A DNA stretch of 9,581 bases, from contig JAOAEN010000029.1 of NCBI GenBank assembly GCA_026416775.1, positions 1-9,581 on the forward strand, read 5' to 3'. The notes under the pieces are model-generated. The model was not told where the DNA came from. It saw only the letters and a program-made list of their open reading frames with translations, and did no database searches. The translations under genes were made by a program, and so were the position numbers. This document shows, one piece after another, positions 1-5,433 of the stretch (position 1 is its first letter; each line of letters begins with the position of its first letter). This DNA is from Dehalococcoidales bacterium. Its GTDB lineage: Bacteria > Chloroflexota > Dehalococcoidia > Dehalococcoidales > RBG-16-60-22.

Positions 1-1364
1 ACGTGGGCGATGGCACCACCACCGCCACCGTGCTTGCCCACGCCATGATCCGCGAGGGTTTCAAAAACCTCGCCGCCGGTGCCGATGCGGTCGCCCTGAG
101 GCACGGCATCGAAAAGGCGACGGCCACGGTGGTTGAGGAACTCAGAAAGATGGCGAAACCGGTGAACACCAGGGAGCAGATGACCCGCATTGCCACGATC
201 ACCTCGCATGATGAGGAGATCGGCAGGATTGTGGGCGAGGTGATCCACCGGGTGGGCAAGGACGGCGTGGTCACCGTGGAGGAAGGCAAGGGGACGAAGC
301 TTGAAGTGGAGTACGTTGAGGGCATGAAGTTTGACCGTGGCTACGTCAGTCCCTATTTCGTCACTGATGCCGAGAAGATGGAGGCGGTCGTTGAAGACCC
401 GTATATCCTGATTACCGATAAGAAGCTCTCCTCGGTGAATGATATCCTGCCTGCCCTGGAGAAGCTGACGGCGGTGAGCAAGAACTTCGTCGTCATCGCC
501 GAGGATATCGAGAAGGAGGCGCTCGCGACCCTTGTCGTCAACAAGCTCAAGGGCACGCTGAACTGCCTTGCGGTGAAGGCACCCGGCTTCGGCGACCGGC
601 GCAAGGAGATGCTTGAGGACATCGCCGTCCTCACCGGCGGTCAGGTCATCAGCGAGGAGAAGGGCAGAAAGCTGGATTCCGTCAATGTCGCTGACTTCGG
701 ACGTGCCCGCCGTGTCGTTGCCGACAAGGACAATACCACCATCGTTGAGGGCAGGGGCTCGTCCGAGAAGATCACGGCAAGGATCAAGCAGCTCAAAGCC
801 CAGATCGAGGATACCAAGTCTGATTACGACCGGGAGAAGCTCCAGGAGCGCATGGCACGCCTGGCCGGCGGTGTCGGTGTGATCAAGGTTGGTGCCCCTA
901 CCGAGGTCGAGCTCAAGGAGAAAAAACGCCGCGTGGAAAACGCCCTTGCCGCCACCAAGGCAGCGGCGGAAGAGGGAATACTTCCCGGCGGTGGTGTTGC
1001 CTTCGTCAACGCCGCCCCGGTGATTGATAAGCTCTCGCTTCAGGGCGATGAACTCACCGGTGCCGGTATCGTCCGGCGGGCACTTGAGGAGCCCCTGAAA
1101 CAGCTTGCCGCCAACGCCGGCTACGACGGGGCCGTCGTCCTGGAAAAGGTGAAGAGCTCCCCGCGCGGCTTTGGCTTTGATGTCGTCAGGGAAGAATACG
1201 GCGACATGGAAGCCAAGGGCATCATCGACCCGCTCAAGGTGATGCGCATCGCCCTGCAGAATGCGGCGAGCACGGCGACCATGGCGCTCGTTACCGAGGC
1301 CCTGATCACCGAGATCCCGGAAAAGGAGAAGAAGGCGGCGACACCGCCGATGCCCGAATACTAA
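1..1364 (+). CDS. groEL: Chaperonin GroEL (Hsp60), 5' end missing
   Basis: Type I chaperonin subunit, normally a double-ring ATP-driven folding machine in the cytoplasm. The window opens inside the gene: the reading frame is entered at base 3, just before the [10 protein letters not shown] motif (E. coli Asp87 region), so about 85 N-terminal residues, including the Asp52 position, lie outside. Visible in order are the intermediate domain, the apical domain with [14 protein letters not shown], the [11 protein letters not shown] and [12 protein letters not shown] blocks, then LPGGGVAF and GIIDPLKV. Two oddities are seen. The segment that reads RVEDAL in E. coli reads RVENAL here, so the catalytic Asp398 position is Asn (codon 939-941). 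The C terminus ends in ATPPMPEY rather than a Gly-Gly-Met tail. Inferred full length is about 537 residues, normal for the family. The family call is certain; whether it is the main or a secondary GroEL cannot be told, and no groES is visible. Confidence 0.97.
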   Translation, partial: VGDGTTTATVLAHAMIREGFKNLAAGADAVALRHGIEKATATVVEELRKMAKPVNTREQMTRIATITSHDEEIGRIVGEVIHRVGKDGVVTVEEGKGTKLEVEYVEGMKFDRGYVSPYFVTDAEKMEAVVEDPYILITDKKLSSVNDILPALEKLTAVSKNFVVIAEDIEKEALATLVVNKLKGTLNCLAVKAPGFGDRRKEMLEDIAVLTGGQVISEEKGRKLDSVNVADFGRARRVVADKDNTTIVEGRGSSEKITARIKQLKAQIEDTKSDYDREKLQERMARLAGGVGVIKVGAPTEVELKEKKRRVENALAATKAAAEEGILPGGGVAFVNAAPVIDKLSLQGDELTGAGIVRRALEEPLKQLAANAGYDGAVVLEKVKSSPRGFGFDVVREEYGDMEAKGIIDPLKVMRIALQNAASTATMALVTEALITEIPEKEKKAATPPMPEY

Positions 1365-1392
1365 AAGGACAATCAACATTGAGAGGTGAGCG

Positions 1393-1572
1393 ATGCCAGC
1401 AGAATTCAGGGAACCGATTACCAAGTACCGCTGCCGCCAGTGCGGGAGAAACTACGAGCGGATGTTTGAGCTTTCCGATGACGTCCTTGCCATCTGCCCG
1501 TACTGCAGGAGCCCGAATGTTGAGCGGCTGATTTTCCAGCCCATCAAGAAGGTGGAGACCAAAGCGGACTGA
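1393..1572 (+). CDS. FmdB-family zinc ribbon protein (59 aa)
   Basis: Small protein starting MPAEFREPITKYRCRQCG. It has two CxxC knuckles, Cys14-x2-Cys17 and Cys35-x2-Cys38, with an aromatic pair (YE) after the first, the layout of the FmdB/CxxC_CxxC_SSSS putative regulatory zinc ribbons. These are usually 60-110 residues and mostly of unknown role; here the Ser-rich tail of many members is absent and the protein ends in a charged IKKVETKAD. The start is supported by GAGAGGTGAG just upstream. It lies 28 bases after the groEL stop on the same strand, so it is probably co-transcribed with groEL. Zinc binding is inferred from the cysteines; a target, nucleic acid or protein, is not known. No other reading frame competes. 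Confidence 0.85.
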   Translation: MPAEFREPITKYRCRQCGRNYERMFELSDDVLAICPYCRSPNVERLIFQPIKKVETKAD

Positions 1573-1666
1573 AATGCCGATAGGGCTGAATATAGCGAAA
1601 CGGTAGTCAGACTCAGGCGAAGGTAAGCTGAGATGGAAAAGCACCATACAATAATAGGGTACGACA

Positions 1667-1903
1667 ATGAACCTCCGCACCAAGTATGCCATTTTCAAGA
1701 CGATAACCGTTGTGCTTGGTGCTTTCAGCATACCCTGGAGCACCTATGTGGGCTTTTGTTTTGGTGATGGTAGGTTCGTTGAAGGTATGGTGGCTTTATC
1801 CATCCAGACCGTGGTGGCGCTGGTTGACGGGTTCATCTGGTGCTGGGTACTGGAGAACATGAAAAACCGTCTTGATGAAAGACAGCATGAAAATTCCGGC
1901 TGA
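1667..1903 (+). CDS. Small two-helix membrane protein of unknown function (78 aa)
   Basis: I do not recognise a family. The protein has two hydrophobic stretches, about residues 9-31 and 40-63, joined by a short GDGRF turn, and a charged C-terminal tail (KNRLDERQHE), so it is probably a helical hairpin in the cytoplasmic membrane. The start ATG has only a weak site (AGGGT, 1656-1660). TACAAT at 1647-1652 resembles a -10 box, which would give a very short leader, but no good -35 is seen. By eye the base composition is less GC-rich than the neighbouring genes. Its stop lies 46 bases before the ATG of the next gene. The balance of hydrophobic segments and the absence of stops support a real gene; function is unknown. 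Confidence 0.6.
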   Translation: MNLRTKYAIFKTITVVLGAFSIPWSTYVGFCFGDGRFVEGMVALSIQTVVALVDGFIWCWVLENMKNRLDERQHENSG

Positions 1904-1931
1904 CCCGCCGTTCCCGTGCCGGATGTCTTTC

Positions 1932-1940
1932 AAGGAGGTG
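1932..1940 (+). promoter_or_regulatory. Ribosome binding site deciding the start of the DIGTSE protein
   Basis: AAGGAGGTG lies 9 bases before the ATG at 1950. The open frame continues upstream to 1872, but those 26 codons overlap the end of the small membrane protein and have no comparable site. This fixes the start at 1950. Confidence 0.75.
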
Positions 1941-1949
1941 GTGAAGACG

Positions 1950-2372
1950 ATGACGACCCAGACTGCAGAGCAGGTGAACTACAAAGAAAAAGCCCTAAGC
2001 GAGCTCAAGAAAATACGTGAGTACTGCCACCGCTGGCCGGTAGCCGACGAAATCAGGACAATGCGCGAGTACCTCAAGGCCGGCGGCCTCAGCCTTGCCG
2101 ATATCGGCACCTCGGAGGAGGAAATCCAGTCCTGCTTCAGGGAGGGACACCGGAACTCGGCGAGGAACTGGCTCAAGGTTGCCCGCGAGAACGACAGCTA
2201 CCAGAATGTGCTCACGGCGGTACACCACATCCGCAACCGCATCGCCGAGGCAGGGCTGACCCTCGATGATATCGGCACCTCCGAAGCCGAGCTTGAGTTC
2301 CTGCTTGCGTCGCGCCGGCCGAAGAAGGGCCTCTGGCAGCGGCTCTTCGGCAAACGCGGACTTCACAACTAG
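1950..2372 (+). CDS. Hypothetical protein with duplicated DIGTSE motif (140 aa)
   Basis: I do not recognise a family. The protein is soluble, helical and charged. It contains an internal duplication: residues about 32-60 (EIRTMREYLKAGGLSLADIG, then TSEEEIQ) and about 88-117 (ending AGLTLDDIGTSEAELE). Each copy is an amphipathic helix, a Gly-Leu turn, then (L/A)xDIGTSExE(I/L), which looks like a helix cap followed by a second helix. The tail is basic (RRPKKGLWQRLFGKRG) and might contact nucleic acid or membrane, which is inference. The gene ends 14 bases before the ATG of the cysteine-cluster gene, whose ribosome site starts right after this stop, so the two are probably translated from one message. 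Confidence 0.8.
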   Translation: MTTQTAEQVNYKEKALSELKKIREYCHRWPVADEIRTMREYLKAGGLSLADIGTSEEEIQSCFREGHRNSARNWLKVARENDSYQNVLTAVHHIRNRIAEAGLTLDDIGTSEAELEFLLASRRPKKGLWQRLFGKRGLHN

Positions 2373-2386
2373 ATGAGGTGGAGACC

Positions 2387-2857
2387 ATGACCGCGCAGGC
2401 AGCAACTGTCCCGTACGCCGGTCAGAGCGGTGAGGCAGCACCGAGCATGATGGATTGCTTCCGCTGCGGGCTGTGCTGCGAAAACCGCCGTGTGCAGCTA
2501 AGCCTTGCGGAGGCACGGCATATCTGCGAGTGCCTTGGGCTTAACTGGTACCTCTTCATGAGCACCTATCTCGAAAGTACCGGTGCCGATGACCGGTTTT
2601 TACTGCGCCAGCGTGATGGCAGGTGCGTCTTCCTCAAGGATACGGATGTCCCCCAGGTAAAGGTCTGCATTATCCACCACTTTAAGCCCGCCAGCTGCAG
2701 GCTCTGGAATGCCAGTCCCTTCCGGCGCGACTGCCGCGAGGGGCTTGAGCGGTACTGGGGGATTTCGGTTGACGGGGAGGGGAGGCTGGTCGGTGAACCG
2801 GAGAAGGTCCAGAGGTTCAACCGGTTCCTTGAGGCGCACCTGCGTCGGAGACTTTAA
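2387..2857 (+). CDS. YkgJ-family cysteine cluster protein (156 aa)
   Basis: The N-terminal part has Cys24-x2-Cys27-x2-Cys30-Cys31 (DCFRCGLCC), followed by Cys80 (DGRCVFL), Cys94 (VKVCIIHHFKP) and Cys104 (ASCRLWN). This is the spacing of the YkgJ / Fe-S-oxidoreductase-like cysteine cluster family (UPF0153), thought to bind zinc or an iron-sulfur cluster; the role is generally unknown. Extra cysteines are at 47, 49 and 116. The ATG at 2387 is preferred over an in-frame GTG at 2378 because GAGGTGGAG falls directly upstream of the ATG and overlaps the GTG. The C-terminal third is charged and helical (QRFNRFLEAHLRRRL). The family call rests on the cysteine pattern. It sits between two genes of unknown function, so context adds little. 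Confidence 0.85.
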   Translation: MTAQAATVPYAGQSGEAAPSMMDCFRCGLCCENRRVQLSLAEARHICECLGLNWYLFMSTYLESTGADDRFLLRQRDGRCVFLKDTDVPQVKVCIIHHFKPASCRLWNASPFRRDCREGLERYWGISVDGEGRLVGEPEKVQRFNRFLEAHLRRRL

Positions 2858-2895
2858 AACCGTACAGGGCTAAAAAAGAGCCTTGGAGGAAAACA

Positions 2896-3318
2896 GTGGT
2901 AACGGAGAATCGCAGTGATGTTTCCCTTGAACAGGTCCTGAGCCAGGCAGAAAGGGCTTATACCGCCTACCTGGAGGCCCAGCGCGAGGTCGCGCGGGCT
3001 TATCATGAGAACGAGCAGGCGGTGGCAAAAGCCTACTGGCGCGCACGCAGGGAAGCCGCTTTGGCCTACGATGCCGCCGTTGCCCGGGCAGCAAAGGCGC
3101 GCGAGGAAGCGCTGGCACAGGCACGAAGCGTGCGTGAAGATGCCATCCGCAGGGCAGAGGAGGCTTTTCTGTCTGCCAGACAGGCGGCGGACAATGCCTA
3201 CCAGGAAGCCCTTGCCCGCGCGGCACGGGAATGCAGCGAGAGTCTGGCGAAGGCCTGGCAGATGAAGGAGCAGGCGATTGAGCAGGCCTGGCAGATCTAC
3301 TCCAAGGTGGTGAGATAG
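2896..3318 (+). CDS. Ala-rich helical protein with 11-residue periodicity (140 aa)
   Basis: No family recognised. From about residue 12 to 135 the protein is one continuous helix-forming stretch rich in Ala, Glu, Arg and Gln with almost no Gly or Pro. Ala-aromatic pairs recur at exact 11-residue steps: AY at 24, 35, 46 and 57, AF at 90, AY at 101, with AR and VR in the two intervening slots at 68 and 79. A second phase gives AW at 120 and 131. An 11-residue period is typical of hendecad coiled coils or of extended amphipathic helices that lie on a surface. There is no signal peptide or membrane segment. It starts with GTG, preceded by GGAGGA (2885-2890) at 5 bases. It is likely a structural or scaffold-like oligomer, which is inference only. 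Confidence 0.8.
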   Translation: MVTENRSDVSLEQVLSQAERAYTAYLEAQREVARAYHENEQAVAKAYWRARREAALAYDAAVARAAKAREEALAQARSVREDAIRRAEEAFLSARQAADNAYQEALARAARECSESLAKAWQMKEQAIEQAWQIYSKVVR

Positions 3319-3353
3319 TTCCACGGCAGGGGGTTCGGGAAGGGGGTGATAAC

Positions 3354-3938
3354 GTGGAACTTTCGCCTCTGGCACAGGAAAGACTCGCCCGGATCGGGGA
3401 ACTGAGCGAGGAGGAGAAGACGAGGCTTAAGTATTCCGTCGGGCTGAGCTACCTGCTTGCCGATTTCTTCACCGGCAGGCTCAATGCCGACGGGCTGTGG
3501 AAGGAGCTCAAAAAGCACAAGGACGAGGGCAGGGCGTTCATGTTAAGGGATGCGCAGCGTAAGATCCTTGATGCGATGCAGCTTTCCACCCGGGACCGGG
3601 AAATGGAAAAGCTGGTGCGGGGGCTGCTTGCTGCCGAAAGCCTGAAGGACAGCCCCAATTACAGTGCGCTTGAGCATGAGCTTAAAGCGCTTGACGAACT
3701 GCGCAGCCGCTACAGGAAGGAAAGAACCAGGACGCTTGAAAAGTTAAAAGGTCCCGGCGGTCATGCAGGAGCGCCGGCAAGAGGCATGGAAACCGCCGGT
3801 GCGGTCTCTGGCGACGGGCACTGCGGCGCTGCAGGGTCCGGTGATGTGCCCGAAGGGGGGAGTCCCCTTTTCCGGCTTGAGACTATCTACGAGCAGAAAT
3901 TCAAGGAGCAGGTCAGGAGGATCTCTAGCCTGATCTAG
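3354..3938 (+). CDS. Hypothetical helical protein with Gly-rich linker (194 aa)
   Basis: No family recognised. Residues 1-132 are charged and helical (for example SEEEKTRLKYSVGLSYLLAD, then a Lys/Glu-rich stretch with RDREMEKLVRGLL). Residues about 133-170 form a flexible linker rich in Gly and Ala (GPGGHAGAPARG ... GAAGSGDVPEGGSP). The last 23 residues return to an amphipathic helix (LFRLETIYEQKFKEQVRRIS). That layout suits a body joined to a docking helix, which is inference. The start is GTG at 3354, with GGGGGTGAT just upstream; no ATG gives a better start. It lies 35 bases after the hendecad-like gene. The linker region stays in frame and no stop intrudes, so a frameshift is not needed to explain it. 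Confidence 0.78.
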   Translation: MELSPLAQERLARIGELSEEEKTRLKYSVGLSYLLADFFTGRLNADGLWKELKKHKDEGRAFMLRDAQRKILDAMQLSTRDREMEKLVRGLLAAESLKDSPNYSALEHELKALDELRSRYRKERTRTLEKLKGPGGHAGAPARGMETAGAVSGDGHCGAAGSGDVPEGGSPLFRLETIYEQKFKEQVRRISSLI

Positions 3939-3978
3939 CCTTACCTGCCCGTGGATTTCGCTCGAGTAAAAGAACTGG

Positions 3979-3987
3979 AAAGGAGGT
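3979..3987 (+). promoter_or_regulatory. Strong ribosome binding site of the 75-aa gene
   Basis: AAAGGAGGT, a near-perfect Shine-Dalgarno sequence, lies 8 bases before the ATG at 3996. It supports this very small gene as real. Confidence 0.8.
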
Positions 3988-3995
3988 AACCTGCC

Positions 3996-4223
3996 ATGCC
4001 CAGAGAAACCGAGATGAAGACCACCGAATCGGCCCATCCGATACTGAGCAAACCGTTACCCCATATCCTTGACGAACTTGAGTCTGCTGCCGCCGACGCC
4101 AGAAAGGCGGCCGAAGAGGCCAGGATCGCTGGCGAGAAGGCGGCTGAAGAAGTGATGAAGAGGCTGAGGAAGCTCTTCCTCACCATGGCGAAGGACATCA
4201 CCAAAGAGCTTGGCGAGGAGTGA
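3996..4223 (+). CDS. Small Ala/Glu/Lys-rich helical protein (75 aa)
   Basis: No family recognised. After a 20-residue polar N-terminal segment with prolines (PILSKPLPHI), residues about 24-73 form a single amphipathic helix: first an Ala-rich stretch (AAADARKAAEEARIAGEKAA), then a more basic and hydrophobic part (EEVMKRLRKLFLTMAKDI). It resembles a short coiled-coil or surface-binding helix. It ends the plus-strand run of helical genes, 57 bases after the 194-residue gene, and a 326-base gap without genes follows. A shared role with the two preceding helical proteins is inferred from adjacency and composition only. Confidence 0.78.
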   Translation: MPRETEMKTTESAHPILSKPLPHILDELESAAADARKAAEEARIAGEKAAEEVMKRLRKLFLTMAKDITKELGEE

Positions 4224-4233
4224 AATACGCGGT

Positions 4234-4258
4234 TACCCCGCTTCAGAGGTACGGGGTA
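4234..4258 (+). terminator. Short hairpin after the helical-protein genes, possible weak terminator
   Basis: TACCCCG (4234-4240) and CGGGGTA (4252-4258) form a 7-bp stem with an 11-base loop, 10 bases after the stop of the 75-aa gene. No T-run follows directly; a TTTTTT tract appears only at 4300-4305. It may slow or end transcription or protect the 3' end, but it is not a classic intrinsic terminator. Confidence 0.3.
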
Positions 4259-4351
4259 CTGACGGCATCTTTGCCGCAGGGAGGTAAAGGTGCAGCCTGT
4301 TTTTTAGAACGGAGGGCTCTATCTCTGCATCCGGCTGATTTTTTGTGCTCA

Positions 4352-4437
4352 CCCCCTTGATCCCCCTCTCACACAGAGTCATCTACGGGATTGATAGATT
4401 CGGTTGTGTGAGAGGGGGAGAAATTATTAAGAGGGGG
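4352..4437. repeat. Long imperfect palindrome with perfect 15-bp core stem
   Basis: TCCCCCTCTCACACA at 4361-4375 is the exact reverse complement of 4405-4419, separated by 29 bases. Inside the loop ATCTA and TAGAT can pair. Outside the core, CCCCCTT (4352-4358) faces AAGAGGGGG (4429-4437), so the symmetry continues imperfectly. The element is non-coding and lies between two transcription units. It looks like a dispersed palindromic repeat or MITE-like element. A transcription terminator is less likely because no T-run follows. Copies elsewhere in the genome cannot be seen from this window. Confidence 0.6.
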
Positions 4438-4452
4438 ACGGAGGCGGTTCGC

Positions 4453-4482
4453 TTTTCAGGGCGAGGTGACAGGTGCTAACAT
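4453..4482 (+). promoter_or_regulatory. Weak extended -10 promoter for the protease gene
   Basis: TGCTAACAT contains an extended -10 (TG, one base, then TAACAT at 4477-4482). A poor -35 candidate, TTTTCA, is at 4453-4458 with 18 bases between. Transcription would begin near 4489, at the first leader hairpin. This is a pattern match only. Confidence 0.3.
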
Positions 4483-4486
4483 ATAA

Positions 4487-4544
4487 GCAAGCTTCGGAAA
4501 ACTTGCGAAGCCCCCCCGTCCTGCCTGACGTGCAGGAAAGACGG
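4487..4544 (+). promoter_or_regulatory. Structured leader: overlapping hairpins and a hairpin holding the ribosome site
   Basis: GCAAG (4487-4491) can pair with CTTGC (4502-4506), or GCTTCG (4491-4496) can pair with CGAAGC (4506-4511). The two share bases at 4491 and 4506, so they compete. Downstream, CCTGC (4520-4524) pairs with GCAGG (4532-4536), and CCGT (4516-4519) with ACGG (4541-4544), leaving an AAAG bulge. The only ribosome-site-like bases, AGGAAAG (4534-4540), lie in this second hairpin, so translation could be controlled by folding. I do not recognise a known riboswitch class. Confidence 0.35.
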
Positions 4545-4549
4545 TTTGC

Positions 4550-5425
4550 ATGAAATCAAGGCTGCATCCTTATATCTGGAGCGGGCTTACCTTCGGGGCA
4601 GGGCTTGCCCTCACCCTGTGGGTGGCCTTCCACCAGAAGCGCTTTGCCGAGGAAAACCAGATCGTCTCACCCGATTTATCCCCGGGGCCGGGGATTGCCT
4701 ACTTTTTCGGGGTAGTGGTGGTGATGGCAATCGTGCTCTTTTTCATCCCCCTGGACAAGTTGAAGTATGTCTTCCGGTTTCTCTTCACCCTCATGTTTGC
4801 CTGGGGGGCATTTGTCACCAGCGCCCTGGTACTGCCGCTTCCCTTTGCCTATGCCATTGCCGCCATCGCCGGGATAGGCTGGCTCTTCTGGGCAAGGGTC
4901 TGGCTCCATAACATCGTCCTGCTCGTCGCCCTTGCCAGTGCGGGCTCGGTCTTCGGCTTTCTCTTTTCGCCCTGGGCATTCCTCATCCTGATGCTGGTCA
5001 TCGCGGTCTATGATTTTCTTGCCGTGAAGTTCGGCTTCATGGTCTGGATGGTTGACCGTCTTTCCCAGACGGTGAGCCTGCCCGCTTTCATCTACCCCCA
5101 CCGCCCCGGAGAGTGGGCATGGGACATGAAAAAGATACAGGCGGGCGAGCTTGCCGAAAAGAAGAGTGCGGAGCGGGAATATTCGCTTCTCGGCGGCGGT
5201 GATATCGGCTTTCCGCTGATGCTGGTCGCCTCGGTGTACTTTGCCCTGGGGCTTGCCGCCGCGCTGGTCGTGGGCGGCTTTGCGCTTCTGGGGCTTTACA
5301 GCGCCTTCATCATCCAGCAATGGTGGCTCAGGGGAAAGCCGATGCCGGCGTTACCCCCGATTGCTGTCTTTAGCCTTATCGGGTTTATCGTTGTGCGCTA
5401 CGGGCTGGTGTTAGCAGCAGGCTAG
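4550..5425 (+). CDS. Presenilin/signal-peptide-peptidase-like intramembrane aspartyl protease (291 aa)
   Basis: Polytopic membrane protein with about nine hydrophobic segments (roughly 9-27, 48-67, 72-92, 94-115, 117-139, 140-165, 212-234, 235-257, 267-289). It carries all three hallmarks of peptidase family A22: Tyr154-Asp155 in helix six (AVYDFLAVKFG), Gly-x-Gly-Asp with Asp218 in helix seven (LLGGGDIGFPL), and Pro266-Ala267-Leu268 before helix nine (MPALPP). The long polar loop between helices six and seven (about 168-211) also fits. The two aspartates should cut transmembrane helices inside the membrane. This type is best known from archaea and eukaryotes, so its presence next to a bacterial GroEL is notable. 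It has its own leader and ends 8 bases from the convergent GGQHR gene. Substrates are unknown. Confidence 0.88.
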   Translation: MKSRLHPYIWSGLTFGAGLALTLWVAFHQKRFAEENQIVSPDLSPGPGIAYFFGVVVVMAIVLFFIPLDKLKYVFRFLFTLMFAWGAFVTSALVLPLPFAYAIAAIAGIGWLFWARVWLHNIVLLVALASAGSVFGFLFSPWAFLILMLVIAVYDFLAVKFGFMVWMVDRLSQTVSLPAFIYPHRPGEWAWDMKKIQAGELAEKKSAEREYSLLGGGDIGFPLMLVASVYFALGLAAALVVGGFALLGLYSAFIIQQWWLRGKPMPALPPIAVFSLIGFIVVRYGLVLAAG

Positions 5426-5433
5426 GAAAGGCG

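Noticed and set aside
1306..1743. 145-codon minus-strand frame across groEL end, FmdB gene and small membrane gene
   Set aside because: It spans several plus-strand genes that have motifs and ribosome sites. Its product has no recognisable features.
1633..1767. 44-codon plus-strand frame (CAWC, several Cys) overlapping the 78-aa membrane gene
   Set aside because: It has a usable AGG nearby, but the overlapping 78-aa frame has coherent membrane helices. The short frame has no other support.
1872..1949. Upstream extension of the DIGTSE protein by 26 codons
   Set aside because: It overlaps the end of the previous gene and lacks a ribosome site; AAGGAGGTG sits before the ATG at 1950.
3329..3346. 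G-rich stretch before the 194-aa gene as a G-quadruplex
   Set aside because: Only three runs of three or more G are present (GGGGG, GGG, GGGGG). The G-rich end is explained by the ribosome site.
4290..4345. Intrinsic terminators at the two T-runs (4300-4305 and 4340-4345)
   Set aside because: No stable GC-rich hairpin directly precedes either T-run.
4487..4511. True H-type pseudoknot in the protease leader
   Set aside because: The two stems share bases and leave no linker on either side, so both cannot form fully together. Alternative hairpins are more likely.
4676..5320. 214-codon minus-strand frame opposite the protease gene
   Set aside because: Its charged, low-complexity product mirrors hydrophobic codons of the protease, whose YD, GxGD and PAL motifs are clear.
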